From Acidimicrobiales bacterium (GTDB lineage Bacteria; Actinomycetota; Acidimicrobiia; Acidimicrobiales; RAAP-2), in contig JANWIR010000030.1 of the NCBI GenBank assembly GCA_025449805.1, forward strand, positions 1 to 34,610: DNA of 34,610 nucleotides. Direction: 5' to 3'. Shown piece after piece: positions 25,979 through 34,610 of this stretch. A program made the position numbers and the translations under genes. Every line of letters begins with the position of its first letter. Position 1 is the stretch's first letter. The notes below the pieces were generated by a model that had not been told where the DNA came from, searched no databases, and saw only the letters and a list, made by a program, of their open reading frames with translations.

Positions 25979-28900
25979 ATGGACACTCGTGCCCCGGCCG
26001 TTGTGGCCGTCGTCGTAACAACCGGCCCCGGTCCTGGACTCGAGGCCACCGTCGCCTCGCTGGTTGCCCAGGACTACGGCGAGTTGAGCGTACTCGTCGT
26101 GGCCAACGGCGAGAGCGACACCGTCGCGGCCCGCGTGGCCGCGGTCGCGCCCCAGGTTTTCGTGCGGATTCTCGAGGAGAATCGAGGCTTTGCGGTCGCC
26201 TGTAACGAGGCGGTACGCATGGTCGACGGCGCGGCCTTTTTCCTCTTTTGCCACGACGACGTCCGCCTTGATCCCAACGCGGTCTCGCTCATGGTGGAGA
26301 CGGCCTACCGCACGAACGCCGGAATCGTGACGCCCAAAGTCGTCGCGTACGACGACCCCATGATCTTGGTGCACGTCGGCCAAACCTCCGACCGATTCGG
26401 CGTCGTGCGCGAGCGCGTTGAATTGGGTGAAATCGACCACGGTCAACAGGACCTCGAACGTGACGTCTTCGTCGCGCCCGGCGGCGTCACCTTGGTGCGC
26501 ACGGATCTCTTTACGACGCTGCGCGGCTTTGACCCCCTGATCCCCGTGCTGGGCGAGGACCTCGACCTGTGCTGGCGGGCGCAACTCGCCGGCGCGCGCG
26601 TCGTCGTCGCGCCGTTAGCCCGGGTGGCCCACCGCGAAACCATCGCCGCGAACGAACGGGCCGTCACGGCGGTGGGAACGCGTCGCGCGAGCCGCCAAGA
26701 TCTTCAGCGTCGCCACCAGTTATTCGTCGTGGCAACGGGCTGGAATCGACGAAATACCGCCGCGACGCTCGGGTTGCTGGCGTTGCTCGATGGCGCCGAG
26801 CTGGCGCTGTCGCTCGTGGGGCGCGACCTCGACCGCGCCGGAGCAATCGTGGGATCGTGGCGGTGGGTTTTCAAACATCGCCGTCGGATCGTCGAGCGAC
26901 GTCGCGAAATTCACGCGCTGCGCGTGCTCGACGACGGCGATCTGCGACGGCTTCAGGTCGCGGGCGCCAGTCGACTCAAGCAGTTCTTTATCACGCTGGT
27001 ACGCGAAGGCTACGACCACGCCCGCGGGATTCTGCCCACCGAGCCACACCAGCCCGACGCGGTCGTCGACGACGAAACCAGCGGGGTAGGTTTCGCCGCG
27101 GCGTTCTCCGAGGTCGAAGAGTTCGACGAAATCCCCCGCAGCGAGACCTTGGCCTGGCGTCGTCGACCGTCGCGTTTCATGACGTCGTTTCGCTCACAGG
27201 CGCTCGTCGTCGTGCTGGCCGCACTCGGGTGGCTGATTGGCGCGCGCAACCTCGTCGCCATGCCGTTACCCCTCGTGGGCCGACTGGCGCCGCTCGATTC
27301 GTGGTGGTCGACGTGGCGTCACTTCTTCGCGTCGTGGTCGCCGAACGGGGTGGGTACCGGTACGCCGGGCATGCCCGGCTACGGCGTGCTGGCCTTCGCG
27401 GGCACGTTCGTGTTTGGCCGCATGGGGGTCCTGCCCCGCCTCGCGTTGATCTTCGCCGTCCCCCTGGGCGCCTGGGCGATGGCCAAGTTGCTCAAGGGGC
27501 GGGTCTCGAATCGCGCACGAGTGCTGGCCGCGATCGCCTACGCGGCCCTGCCGGTCGGACTGAACGCGATTGCGCAGGGACGCGTCGACACGTTGGTGGT
27601 GGTCGCCGGACTGCCCTTCGTCGTTCGCCGACTCTTTGAGTTGCTCGACGTACCCGGGTTTCGTGCGCGCCCCTACGACGATCCGTTGCCCTTTGGTCAC
27701 CTGGGCTGGCGTACGACGCTGGCTGGTCAACGCATGGTGCTGATCATGATCGTGGCGATGATGAGCGCGATGGCGCCCGCCACATTGGTACTGGTGGGGC
27801 TGGTGGTCGGGGGCGTGGCGATCGCTCGATGGTTCGAACCCGACGAGGATCGTCACCCCCAAGGTTCGCTACGACTCGTCGGTGCCATTTGTTTCAACGT
27901 CGCGGTCTTTTTGCTGCCCATGAGCGTCGACGTCGTGCTGGCTGGACGTCGCGCGCCGTCGATCTTCGGTCTGTCGCGCGGTCCGTGGTCAACCCCATCG
28001 TTCAGCCAACTCGCGCGGGGCGTGGACGGATCCTTTGGCGTGTCATGGTGGGGCTGGCTCTTACCCATCAGCGCAGTGGCCACGCTGTTCCTCGCCCGTG
28101 GCGTGCGTCGCACCCTCGCCACCAAGGTCGCGACGATCGCCACCTTGACGTTGGTCCTCGCCACGCTCGTCGCGCACCACTGGCTCGGAAACTTCGCCCC
28201 CGAACTCGACGTCCTACTCGCGCTCTACGCCACGATGATCGCGGTACTGGTGGGCGTGGGGGTGAGCGCCCTCGAGAACGACCTGCGTGACGTCGGCTTT
28301 GGCTGGCGTCAACTAACCGCGGTGGTGGGACTCGTTTCCATGCTGCTCGCGGCACTGCCCTTCGCGGTCGATATGGCCAGTGGTCGCTTTGACCTGCCCA
28401 CGACGAGCGTGGCCTCGTCACTCGCGACGCCCGGAGCGAACGCGCCCGGCGGGTACCGCGTCCTGTGGCTCGGTGACCCGTCAATCCTCCCGCTCCCGGG
28501 CTGGAGCGTCGCGCCAGGGCTCGAGGCCGCCACGTCGATGAACGGACTGCCCGGAGGCGCGACCCTCTTCTCGCCGCCGGATTCGGGTACCTCGGACGTC
28601 ATTCTTCAGGCGTTACAGACCGCGATAGCCGGACGCACTGTCCGACTAGGCGCGCTGCTCGCCGCGGCGGGCATTTCGACGATCGTGGTCATGAACGCCG
28701 GCGCCCCCGAGCTGCCGGGTGTGCAACAGGTGCCGCTGCGCGACGCCCCCCAGAGTCTGGTGACAGCCCTCACGAATCAAAGTGACCTCGCCCTCGAGTT
28801 GCAGACCGCCTCGGTCGAGGTCTTTACCAACTCGTTGTTCCACGGCATCGTGGCGTCGACCCAGCCCGGGTCAACGACGTTGACGCCACTCTTTAGCGCG

Positions 28901-29218
28901 GCGAGCTTTCGTGGCGTCGTGGCCCCGGGCGCCACCGTGGTCGCGGGGCTCGCGCCGGCCGGCGCCTTCGCTTTGGACGTCAACGCGCACGCCACGCCAC
29001 GCACGACGTACGGCTCGTGGACCCCCTACTACCAGGTGCCGAGTTCGCCAACGGCGGCCACGGGCGAGATCGTGCTGCGCCAATTCCCCTTCAACGGACT
29101 CCTCGCGCTGTTCACGTTGAGTATGTGGAGTGTGGTGTGGCTCGGCTTTGGCGTGGTGCACCGTTTGGAGTGGCTCTTTACCGGGCGTCGCCCACGCCGT
29201 CGACGGGTCAGCGAATGA
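25979..29218 (+). CDS. Giant GT2 glycosyltransferase fused to a large polytopic membrane module
   Basis: 1079 residues. Residues about 8-300 form a GT2 domain: VVVTTGPGPGLEATVASL, VLVVANGESDTVA, RILEENRGFAVACNEAVR, LFCHDDVRLDP (metal-binding D-D), VAPGGVTLVRTDLF and GEDLDLCWRAQLAGARV (acid/base). From about residue 400 a membrane module of ten or more helices follows (ALVVVLAALGWLIGARNL, AMAKLLKG, AAIAYAALPVGLNA, LIMIVAMMSAMAPATLVLVGLVV), with SWWSTWRHFFASWSPNGVGTGTPG reminiscent of GT-C N-terminal loops. A C-terminal extracytoplasmic region (about 800-1040) and a last helix near the C terminus complete it. The same GT2-plus-DUF5719 pair occurs in other actinobacteria, from memory. ATGA overlap with the next gene. 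Confidence 0.88.
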   Translation: MDTRAPAVVAVVVTTGPGPGLEATVASLVAQDYGELSVLVVANGESDTVAARVAAVAPQVFVRILEENRGFAVACNEAVRMVDGAAFFLFCHDDVRLDPNAVSLMVETAYRTNAGIVTPKVVAYDDPMILVHVGQTSDRFGVVRERVELGEIDHGQQDLERDVFVAPGGVTLVRTDLFTTLRGFDPLIPVLGEDLDLCWRAQLAGARVVVAPLARVAHRETIAANERAVTAVGTRRASRQDLQRRHQLFVVATGWNRRNTAATLGLLALLDGAELALSLVGRDLDRAGAIVGSWRWVFKHRRRIVERRREIHALRVLDDGDLRRLQVAGASRLKQFFITLVREGYDHARGILPTEPHQPDAVVDDETSGVGFAAAFSEVEEFDEIPRSETLAWRRRPSRFMTSFRSQALVVVLAALGWLIGARNLVAMPLPLVGRLAPLDSWWSTWRHFFASWSPNGVGTGTPGMPGYGVLAFAGTFVFGRMGVLPRLALIFAVPLGAWAMAKLLKGRVSNRARVLAAIAYAALPVGLNAIAQGRVDTLVVVAGLPFVVRRLFELLDVPGFRARPYDDPLPFGHLGWRTTLAGQRMVLIMIVAMMSAMAPATLVLVGLVVGGVAIARWFEPDEDRHPQGSLRLVGAICFNVAVFLLPMSVDVVLAGRRAPSIFGLSRGPWSTPSFSQLARGVDGSFGVSWWGWLLPISAVATLFLARGVRRTLATKVATIATLTLVLATLVAHHWLGNFAPELDVLLALYATMIAVLVGVGVSALENDLRDVGFGWRQLTAVVGLVSMLLAALPFAVDMASGRFDLPTTSVASSLATPGANAPGGYRVLWLGDPSILPLPGWSVAPGLEAATSMNGLPGGATLFSPPDSGTSDVILQALQTAIAGRTVRLGALLAAAGISTIVVMNAGAPELPGVQQVPLRDAPQSLVTALTNQSDLALELQTASVEVFTNSLFHGIVASTQPGSTTLTPLFSAASFRGVVAPGATVVAGLAPAGAFALDVNAHATPRTTYGSWTPYYQVPSSPTAATGEIVLRQFPFNGLLALFTLSMWSVVWLGFGVVHRLEWLFTGRRPRRRRVSE

Positions 29219-30573
29219 GACGTCGACCGATTCCCCTCGTGGTCGTGCTCGCCGCGTTACTGACGGGCACTGCCGTGGCCTCGTCACTCGCGCACTCGAC
29301 GAATCCCACCTTCGTGGTTGCGGGATCGAACGCCGAGTCCACCGCGCTGTACTGCGCGGGACTCACCGACGCCAAGGGCGCCGCCCCGGGGCACGTCGCG
29401 TTCGAAAACACCTCGGACCAGAGTCGCTCGCTGGCCGTTCGCGTGTCGAGTGACGCCAACACGTCGTGGTCGGGCTCGATCGTGCTCGCCGGGCACGCGC
29501 GCACGCTCCTCTCGCCGAGCACTTTGGTGAAGGGTCATAACTTTGGCGTCGCCGCCCAGATCAGCGGCACGGGCGTCATAGGGGAAATCGTCACGAACGA
29601 TCGCCGCGCGACGTTACCGTGCCTCGGGGCGGGTCAACAGTCGTGGTACGCCACGGGCTTTGACACCCGCGTGGGGTCGGCGGCGCAGTTAAACATCTTG
29701 AACCCCACCGCGACGCCCGCGGTCTTTAGCGTTTCGACCTACGCGAGCACGGGCTTCGCCGCACCGGCGCCCTTTCAAGGGCTCAGCGTCGCGCCCCACG
29801 GTGAGGTCACCGTGAACCTGGGCGATCAGATCGTCAACACGGCCAACATTGGGGTGCGGGTCAACGTGCTGCGCGGCGCCCTCGCCATCACCGGCGTCGA
29901 GGCCACGAACGGCACGACCTCACTCGTGTCGGGCAGCCCCGCACCCACGACGACGACCTGGTTCTCGAGCGTGACGACCGTGAACCACGCCACCGCCCAA
30001 GTTCTTCTCGCCAATCCGCACGACTCCTCGACGTCGGTCACGGTCAAGGTCGCGCTCGCGCACTTTTCCGTCGCGCCGCAGACGCTGCAGTTGGCGCCCT
30101 TCGCGACGGGCGTCGTCACGATCACCCCGAATCCGGCGATCGCGCCCGACGCCTACGCCATGTTGAACGTCTCGTCGAGTCAAGGGGTCGTCGCGGACCT
30201 CGCGGTGGGTGATGGTGCCTACCAGCAGTTGAGTGCGCCCGAGGTGCCCGTGCGAAGCTTCACGGTTGAGGACTTCAACGGCCGCGGTTTCGACGCGACG
30301 AGAGTGACGAATACGGGCGACCGACCGGCCAAACTTTTGGTCACCTGGATTCGTCTCGCCGCGACGTCGAGTGGATCGAGTTCGTCGCCATCGGTGACGA
30401 CCACCCTGGCGCCCGGCGCGACGCTGTCGCTTTCGACGTTGTTTCCCACGCCACTGGCGTGGAACGACGGTCGACTGGTCGTCTCGACGAAGCGCGCCGT
30501 GTTGGTGGCGGGACTGACCCTCCCGACCAAGCCGGCCGGCGCCCTCGTGGTCGAGCCGTTAGACGGCCGGTAA
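29215..30573 (+). CDS. DUF5719-family exported protein
   Basis: 452 residues. Signal peptide at 1-26 (RRRPIPLVVVLAALLTGTAVA). The body is a series of immunoglobulin-like beta segments: ALYCAGLTDAKGAAPGHVAFENTSDQSRSLAVRVSS in pieces, LPCLGAGQQSWYATGFDTRVGSAAQLNILNPTATPA in pieces, NVLRGALAITGVEAT, TVNHATAQVLLANPHDSS and WIRLAATSSGSSS. Two Cys in GLT/GAG contexts suggest one disulfide. DUF5719 has no assigned activity. It overlaps the GT2 giant by 4 bp (ATGA) and is therefore likely made with it; a periplasmic partner for the membrane module is a reasonable inference. Its end overlaps the end of ftsH on the other strand by 15 bp. Confidence 0.83.
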   Translation: MRRRPIPLVVVLAALLTGTAVASSLAHSTNPTFVVAGSNAESTALYCAGLTDAKGAAPGHVAFENTSDQSRSLAVRVSSDANTSWSGSIVLAGHARTLLSPSTLVKGHNFGVAAQISGTGVIGEIVTNDRRATLPCLGAGQQSWYATGFDTRVGSAAQLNILNPTATPAVFSVSTYASTGFAAPAPFQGLSVAPHGEVTVNLGDQIVNTANIGVRVNVLRGALAITGVEATNGTTSLVSGSPAPTTTTWFSSVTTVNHATAQVLLANPHDSSTSVTVKVALAHFSVAPQTLQLAPFATGVVTITPNPAIAPDAYAMLNVSSSQGVVADLAVGDGAYQQLSAPEVPVRSFTVEDFNGRGFDATRVTNTGDRPAKLLVTWIRLAATSSGSSSSPSVTTTLAPGATLSLSTLFPTPLAWNDGRLVVSTKRAVLVAGLTLPTKPAGALVVEPLDGR

Positions 30574-32571
30574 AGTCGGCGGCTGCCAGCTCGGCGTCGG
30601 TGTCGACGCCGCCGGAGCGACCGCGACGGGCTCGCTCGGCACTTTGGGTGACGCGGACTTCGTGACGCCCGACAGAGAACTAACCGTTTTGGTGCCGGCC
30701 GGGTGCACTGGTTCTCCGTGCGCCTCGTCGATGAGACGCGCGGCGAGTTCGCCGTCGATGGTCTCGTGCTCGAGCAGAGCGCGCGTCAGCGCCTCGAGTC
30801 CCCGACGGTGCAGCGTGAGCACCTCAATGGCACGGGACTCTTGTTCGCGCAAGATCCGCTCCACCTCGTCGTCGATGATCTTGGAGGTTGAGTCGGAGTA
30901 GTCACGGGTGTGCATGAGATCCTCACCCAAGAAGACCTGGTTGTTCGAGCCCCAGGCCATCGGGCCAATCTCCTTGCTCATACCCCACTCGCGCACCATG
31001 CGACGCGCGAGGTCGGTGTTGCGCTGAAGGTCGTCGGCGGCGCCGGTCGAGAGGTCGCCGTAGACGAGCAGCTCGGCGACGCGTCCACCCATGCGCATAC
31101 ACAGTGAGTCCTCGAGGTGCTGGCGGCTCATGATGTGGCGGTCCTCTTCGGGCAGCGTCATCGTGACCCCGAGCGCCATGCCGCGGGGGATAATCGTGAT
31201 CTTGTGGAGGGGGTCGGACTTTTCGAGCACGTAGGCCAGCAACGCGTGACCACTTTCGTGGAAGGCAATGCGCTCGCGCTCGTCGTCTTGGAGGACCATC
31301 GTGTCGCGCTCTTGACCCATGATCACGCGGTCGCGCGCGCTCTCGAAGTCCTCCATCGACACGGTCGTGGAGTGGCGACGTACCGCGTGCAACGCCGCCT
31401 CGTTGACCAGGTTCGCCAGGTCCGCTCCGCTCATGCCGGGCGTACCACGCGCCACCATCGACAGGTCGACGCTCGCGTCGAGCGGTTTAGCCTTGGCGTG
31501 CACCTGCAAGATCGGTAGGCGCTCTTCGAGGTCCGGCAGGGGTACGACGATCTGGCGGTCGAAGCGGCCCGGACGCAGCAACGCCGGGTCCAGCACGTCG
31601 GGGCGGTTGGTCGCGGCCATGACCACGACGCCTTCGGTCGGGTCGAAGCCGTCCATCTCGCTGAGCATCTGATTCAACGTCTGCTCGCGCTCGTCGTGGC
31701 CACCGCCGAGTCCGGCACCGCGCTTGCGGCCAATGGAGTCGATCTCGTCGATGAAGACGATCGCCGGCGCCTGCTTGCGGGCCGTCGCGAAGAGGTCGCG
31801 CACGCGGCTCGCGCCGACGCCAACGAACATCTCCATGAAGTCCGAGCCGGACACCGAGAAGAAGGGAACGCCCGCTTCACCGGCCACGGCGCGCGCCAGC
31901 ATGGTCTTACCGGTGCCGGGCGGGCCAACGAGCAAGATGCCCTTAGGAATCGTCGCACCAATGGCCTGGTAGCGCAGAGGATTCTTCAAGAACTCGACGA
32001 CCTCGCTGATCTCTTGCTTGACGCCGAAGTAGCCCGCCACGTCGGCGAAGGTGGTCTTCGGGCGATCCTCGCTGAACTGCTTGGCCTTAGAGCGCCCGAC
32101 CGACATCATGCCGTTCATTTGGCCGCGCGCCTGGCGACTCGCGAACATCATGAAGCCGCCAAAGATCGCGATCCAAATCACGTAGGGCAACAGTGTGGAG
32201 GCGAGGTTGGATCCGCCGGCGAAGGTGACCGTGGCGTTGCCGCTTTGGAGCGTCGAGATCTCGGTGGTGAGCGCCGGGGACGGACCATTCGAGGTGTAGT
32301 TCGTCCCGTTGAGGAGTTGGCCCGAGACGGCGCCCGTTGAGGTGTTGATCGCCGCGGTCAAGACCTGGTGGGACTCGGCGTCTTTGATCAGGGTCGAGTA
32401 GGAGATCGTCTTGACGTTCTTGGACGAGAACAGCGACGGGATGACCAAAATGCCCAACACGAAGGCGATGATCGCGATGGTGAGGACGCGACGGCGCGTC
32501 TCGGGGGCGAGAGGGCCGTTTCCGGGCATGAATTTGCGAAAGCCGCTGGGCTCGTTGGGGTTAGTACTCAC
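30559..32571 (-). CDS. ftsH: ATP-dependent zinc metalloprotease FtsH
   Basis: 670 residues. One N-terminal transmembrane helix (28-47, [20 protein letters not shown]), an extracytoplasmic loop, then a second helix (127-143). The AAA+ domain follows: Walker A GPPGTGKT (216-223), Walker B IVFIDEID (271-278), second region of homology [23 protein letters not shown]. The zinc site is HESGH (437-441), with a third Asp ligand in the TGAADDLQ region. A Pro/Ala-rich tail ends the protein. Degrades misfolded membrane proteins and regulators. The GTG start has TAGATT 6 nt upstream (leaderless promoter); the GGTGAG just before could also serve as a Shine-Dalgarno. Confidence 0.97.
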   Translation of the reverse strand: MSTNPNEPSGFRKFMPGNGPLAPETRRRVLTIAIIAFVLGILVIPSLFSSKNVKTISYSTLIKDAESHQVLTAAINTSTGAVSGQLLNGTNYTSNGPSPALTTEISTLQSGNATVTFAGGSNLASTLLPYVIWIAIFGGFMMFASRQARGQMNGMMSVGRSKAKQFSEDRPKTTFADVAGYFGVKQEISEVVEFLKNPLRYQAIGATIPKGILLVGPPGTGKTMLARAVAGEAGVPFFSVSGSDFMEMFVGVGASRVRDLFATARKQAPAIVFIDEIDSIGRKRGAGLGGGHDEREQTLNQMLSEMDGFDPTEGVVVMAATNRPDVLDPALLRPGRFDRQIVVPLPDLEERLPILQVHAKAKPLDASVDLSMVARGTPGMSGADLANLVNEAALHAVRRHSTTVSMEDFESARDRVIMGQERDTMVLQDDERERIAFHESGHALLAYVLEKSDPLHKITIIPRGMALGVTMTLPEEDRHIMSRQHLEDSLCMRMGGRVAELLVYGDLSTGAADDLQRNTDLARRMVREWGMSKEIGPMAWGSNNQVFLGEDLMHTRDYSDSTSKIIDDEVERILREQESRAIEVLTLHRRGLEALTRALLEHETIDGELAARLIDEAHGEPVHPAGTKTVSSLSGVTKSASPKVPSEPVAVAPAASTPTPSWQPPTLPAV

Positions 32572-32583
32572 CTCACCAATCTA
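32572..32583 (-). promoter_or_regulatory. Candidate leaderless promoter of ftsH
   Basis: On the minus strand TAGATT (32583-32578), then GGTGAG, then GTG (32571-32569). This is one of the closest matches to the -10 consensus TANNNT among the leaderless candidates here. No -35 is obvious. Confidence 0.55.
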
Positions 32584-32633
32584 GGGGTCGTCGAACCGGC
32601 TGGTACCCCGCCTGTGCAAAACTCGCGAGTTGT

Positions 32634-32647
32634 TAGCGTACGTCGTT
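32634..32647 (+). promoter_or_regulatory. Candidate leaderless promoter of the CPBP gene
   Basis: TAGCGT (32634-32639) followed by 8 nt and GTG 32648. The same hexamer occurs before the tRNA (12896) and before the gene at 13033. Confidence 0.5.
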
Positions 32648-33397
32648 GTGAGTAGCGAGCCGGAAAACCTGCGGACACGGCCTCGACTGATCGCAATTCT
32701 GCTCGCCAGTTTTATTGGATTCTTAGCGGGCCAACTCATCGCGTCGCTGCTCGAGAGCCTCGGCGCGATGCTCGCGCACTTTCCGGGCGGCGTGAGCGCA
32801 CTCGTCGCGCTGCCGGTACCGCCCTGGTGGGCGAACGTCTTGGGTCTCGTGGGACTGTGGATCGGCTTTGGGGGCGCGATTGCCTTCGCCTACGGACCCG
32901 GCGGACTGCGGCCCTTCGCGAACCAGTGGCGTCTTCGCCCGTCCGACGCGGGGTACCTCGTGCTCGGGCCCCTCCTCCAAGTCGCGGTCGACCTGGCCTA
33001 CCGACCCTTTCATCTGCGACACCTCGACCAACCGGTTAAGCACCTCTTTAACGCGTCGCGTGGCGTGACGTTCGTGGTCCTGGCCGTGCTGACCACCGTG
33101 GTGGCACCCTTCGTGGAGGAGTGGTTCTTTCGCGGCGTCATCTACCGAGCTCTCGCCGAGGGTCTCGAGGTGCGCTCGTCGCGCGTTGCCCACGGCGTCG
33201 GCGTCGTCGGCAGCGCCGCGCTCTTCGCCGGCGCGCACGGCGAGCCGGCGCAGTTCGCCGGTCTCTTCGTGCTCGGGGTCGTGCTCGCGACCTTGGTGTG
33301 GCGCACCCGACGTTTGACGCCGAGCGTCTTGACGCACGTGTCGTTTAACGCTGCGGCACTGGTCGCGGTCGTCGCCCAACGAGTGGGGCACGGGTGA
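32648..33397 (+). CDS. CPBP family intramembrane glutamic endopeptidase
   Basis: 249 residues with about seven hydrophobic helices. The four CPBP (Abi/Rce1-like) motifs are present: EEWFFRGVIYRAL (EExxxR), LFAGAHG (FxxxH) and THVSFNAAAL (HxxxN). These residues form the in-membrane glutamate protease site. Substrates are unknown; actinobacterial members are often unlinked to bacteriocins. GTG 32648 is favoured by the -10 hexamer 8 nt upstream over the in-frame ATG 32630-equivalent. Divergent from ftsH with a 76-bp gap. It overlaps the last gene (GTGA). Confidence 0.9.
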   Translation: MSSEPENLRTRPRLIAILLASFIGFLAGQLIASLLESLGAMLAHFPGGVSALVALPVPPWWANVLGLVGLWIGFGGAIAFAYGPGGLRPFANQWRLRPSDAGYLVLGPLLQVAVDLAYRPFHLRHLDQPVKHLFNASRGVTFVVLAVLTTVVAPFVEEWFFRGVIYRALAEGLEVRSSRVAHGVGVVGSAALFAGAHGEPAQFAGLFVLGVVLATLVWRTRRLTPSVLTHVSFNAAALVAVVAQRVGHG

Positions 33398-34610
33398 ACT
33401 GGCGCCGACGTCTCTCGAGTGAGGGTCTCCTCGACGTGCTCTTACTGAGCGCGATCGCCTACGTGGTCCTCTGGTCGCTGCACCCGAGTCTGGTCTTTTC
33501 CTCGACTCTGCTGACCGGTGGCGACACCGGCTCGCACGTGGCGTTGGCGCACTACCTCTTCACGCAGCACACGGTGTTGAACTGGACACCGTGGTACCCG
33601 GGTTGGTTCGCCGGCATGCCCGCCTACACCTACTACTTCGTCTTACCGGACCTGTTGGCCGCGTGGGCGAGTCACCTGATTGGTTTTGCCGTGGCCTTTA
33701 AGCTCACGACGATTCTCGGCTCGCTGTTGATGCCCGTGACGGCCTACGCCCTCGGACGACTCTTTCGCGCGCCCCGTCCGGTGCCCCTGGCGCTGGCCTT
33801 TTCGACCCTGCCGTTCTTGTTCGACGCCTCGTTCACGATTGACGGGGGCAACCTCTTTTCGTCAATGGCGGGGGAGTACGCGTTCTCGTTGTCGCTCACC
33901 TTGTCGATGCTCACGATTGGTCTCTTCGCGCGCGGGCTGCGCACCAGTCGCGGCTACTGGAAGGCGGCGCTGGCACTTAGTGCCACGTTGGCCGCGCACG
34001 TTCTGCCCTGGTTTTTCGCGATCGTCGCCGTCGTGGTGATGGTGGCCTTTGAACTCGCCCAGCGCCGGGGCCTCGGCGATCCGCGTACCGACGACGTGGT
34101 CCGGGGGGACTACGCGCGCCCCCTGCGCTTCGCCCTCGGCGCGGGACTGCTGTCGGGCGCGCTGTCGGCGTGGTGGCTGTTGCCCTTCGTCAGCGAACAG
34201 TCCTTGACGAACTCGATGGGGTACGTCAACGACAACGTCTCTTCGCTGCACGCGGTCTTTACGGTGCTCGGCTGGTTCAACACTGCGGGTGGGGCGGCCG
34301 GGGACCGCTGGGTGATCGCGCTCGCCGCCCTCGCCGCGTTCGCGGCCTTCGTCGTGCGTGATCGCCTCGGCATGGTGCTCGCGACGTTGGCCTCGTTCTC
34401 ACTTCTCGCCTTCGTGCTTGATCCCCAGAGCGTCATCTGGAATGAACGACTCGTGCCGTTTTGGTTCCTCACCATCCACCTGCTCGCGGGCTGGCTGGTG
34501 GGCTACCTCGCCTGGCGCGTCGTGCAACGTCGTCCTTCGCGCCGGACTGTCGCGAGTGACGTGGCGACGGGGGACGTCACGGCGAGTGACGAGGCCGAGC
34601 ACGCGACGCC
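33394..34610 (+). CDS. Polytopic membrane protein, 6-pyruvoyl-tetrahydropterin-synthase-related/GT-C-like (3' truncated)
   Basis: The frame opened by the GTG at 33394 runs without a stop through the window end, giving at least 405 codons. It starts NWRRRLSSEGLLDVLLL, then a helix (LLSAIAYVVLWSLHP). The loop GGDTGSHVALAHYLFTQHT, followed by WTPWYPGWFAGMPAYTYYFVLPDL, is typical of the large actinobacterial membrane proteins annotated '6-pyruvoyl-tetrahydropterin synthase-related'. GDTG...H with WYPGWFAG resembles GT-C first-loop chemistry. At least eight further helices follow (for example TILGSLLMPVTAYAL, ALSATLAAHVLPWFFAIVAVVVMV in pieces). A basic then acidic tail is seen just before the window end. 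It overlaps the CPBP stop by GTGA. Confidence 0.8.
   Translation, partial: MNWRRRLSSEGLLDVLLLSAIAYVVLWSLHPSLVFSSTLLTGGDTGSHVALAHYLFTQHTVLNWTPWYPGWFAGMPAYTYYFVLPDLLAAWASHLIGFAVAFKLTTILGSLLMPVTAYALGRLFRAPRPVPLALAFSTLPFLFDASFTIDGGNLFSSMAGEYAFSLSLTLSMLTIGLFARGLRTSRGYWKAALALSATLAAHVLPWFFAIVAVVVMVAFELAQRRGLGDPRTDDVVRGDYARPLRFALGAGLLSGALSAWWLLPFVSEQSLTNSMGYVNDNVSSLHAVFTVLGWFNTAGGAAGDRWVIALAALAAFAAFVVRDRLGMVLATLASFSLLAFVLDPQSVIWNERLVPFWFLTIHLLAGWLVGYLAWRVVQRRPSRRTVASDVATGDVTASDEAEHAT

Overview
The window is a 34.6 kb, high-GC, almost gapless piece of a bacterial chromosome. No intergenic stretch exceeds about 200 bp, and GTG and TTG starts are common. It looks like a high-GC actinobacterium, probably a deep-branching group such as Acidimicrobiia (inference). 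Reasons: the order rplY-pth-mfd-(SurA-like)-mazG-eno-ftsB-DUF501-ppx is the actinobacterial arrangement, recalling the M. tuberculosis Rv1014c-Rv1026 interval. F420 genes (cofD, cofE) lie beside a mannose-1-phosphate guanylyltransferase, as in the mycobacterial fbiA/fbiB-manB region. A DUF5719 gene follows a giant GT2 gene. I saw no phage, insertion sequence or CRISPR array.

Layout. (1) 1-10053, plus strand: housekeeping operon(s) for translation, transcription-coupled repair, nucleotide-pool cleaning, enolase, a FtsB/DivIC divisome protein, DUF501 and an exopolyphosphatase; neighbours mostly overlap or touch. (2) 10088-12833: a RimJ-like acetyltransferase, then a minus-strand pair (NlpC/P60 peptidase and a dolichyl-phosphate-sugar-synthase-like GT2). 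(3) 12834-13020: a tRNA gene with a good promoter. Its anticodon is UAA (Leu), but its variable loop has only 5 nt. (4) 13033-14858: a Thr-tailed membrane protein and a GDP-mannose-type nucleotidyltransferase. (5) 14900-16521, minus strand: cofE and cofD. (6) 16560-18370: a cytoplasmic serine-hydrolase (beta-lactamase fold) and a degenerate GT4. (7) 18367-20907, minus strand: a large secreted GH3 glycosidase. (8) 21076-30573: a surface-glycan block with a polytopic GT-C-like protein, two GT4 enzymes, a GDP-4-keto-6-deoxymannose-reductase-like SDR, a 1079-residue GT2/membrane fusion and a secreted DUF5719 protein. (9) 30559-32571, minus strand: FtsH. (10) 32648 to the end: a CPBP-family membrane protease and a truncated polytopic membrane protein.

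The genes suggest two themes: a conserved growth/division/repair core, and envelope glycan assembly (GDP-sugar supply, lipid-linked sugar donor, cytoplasmic GT4s, membrane GTs, secreted GH3 and NlpC/P60 remodelling enzymes) with F420 biosynthesis between. Regulation appears to rely heavily on leaderless transcripts: at least seven starts have a TANNNT -10-like hexamer only 6-8 nt upstream of the ATG/GTG. Inside operons, 4-bp GTGA or ATGA overlaps imply translational coupling.

The least ordinary items are the short-variable-loop tRNA with anticodon UAA, the unexplained C-terminal extension on the ALG5-like GT, the GT4-like protein lacking its catalytic glutamates, and the GT2/GT-C giant coupled to DUF5719.
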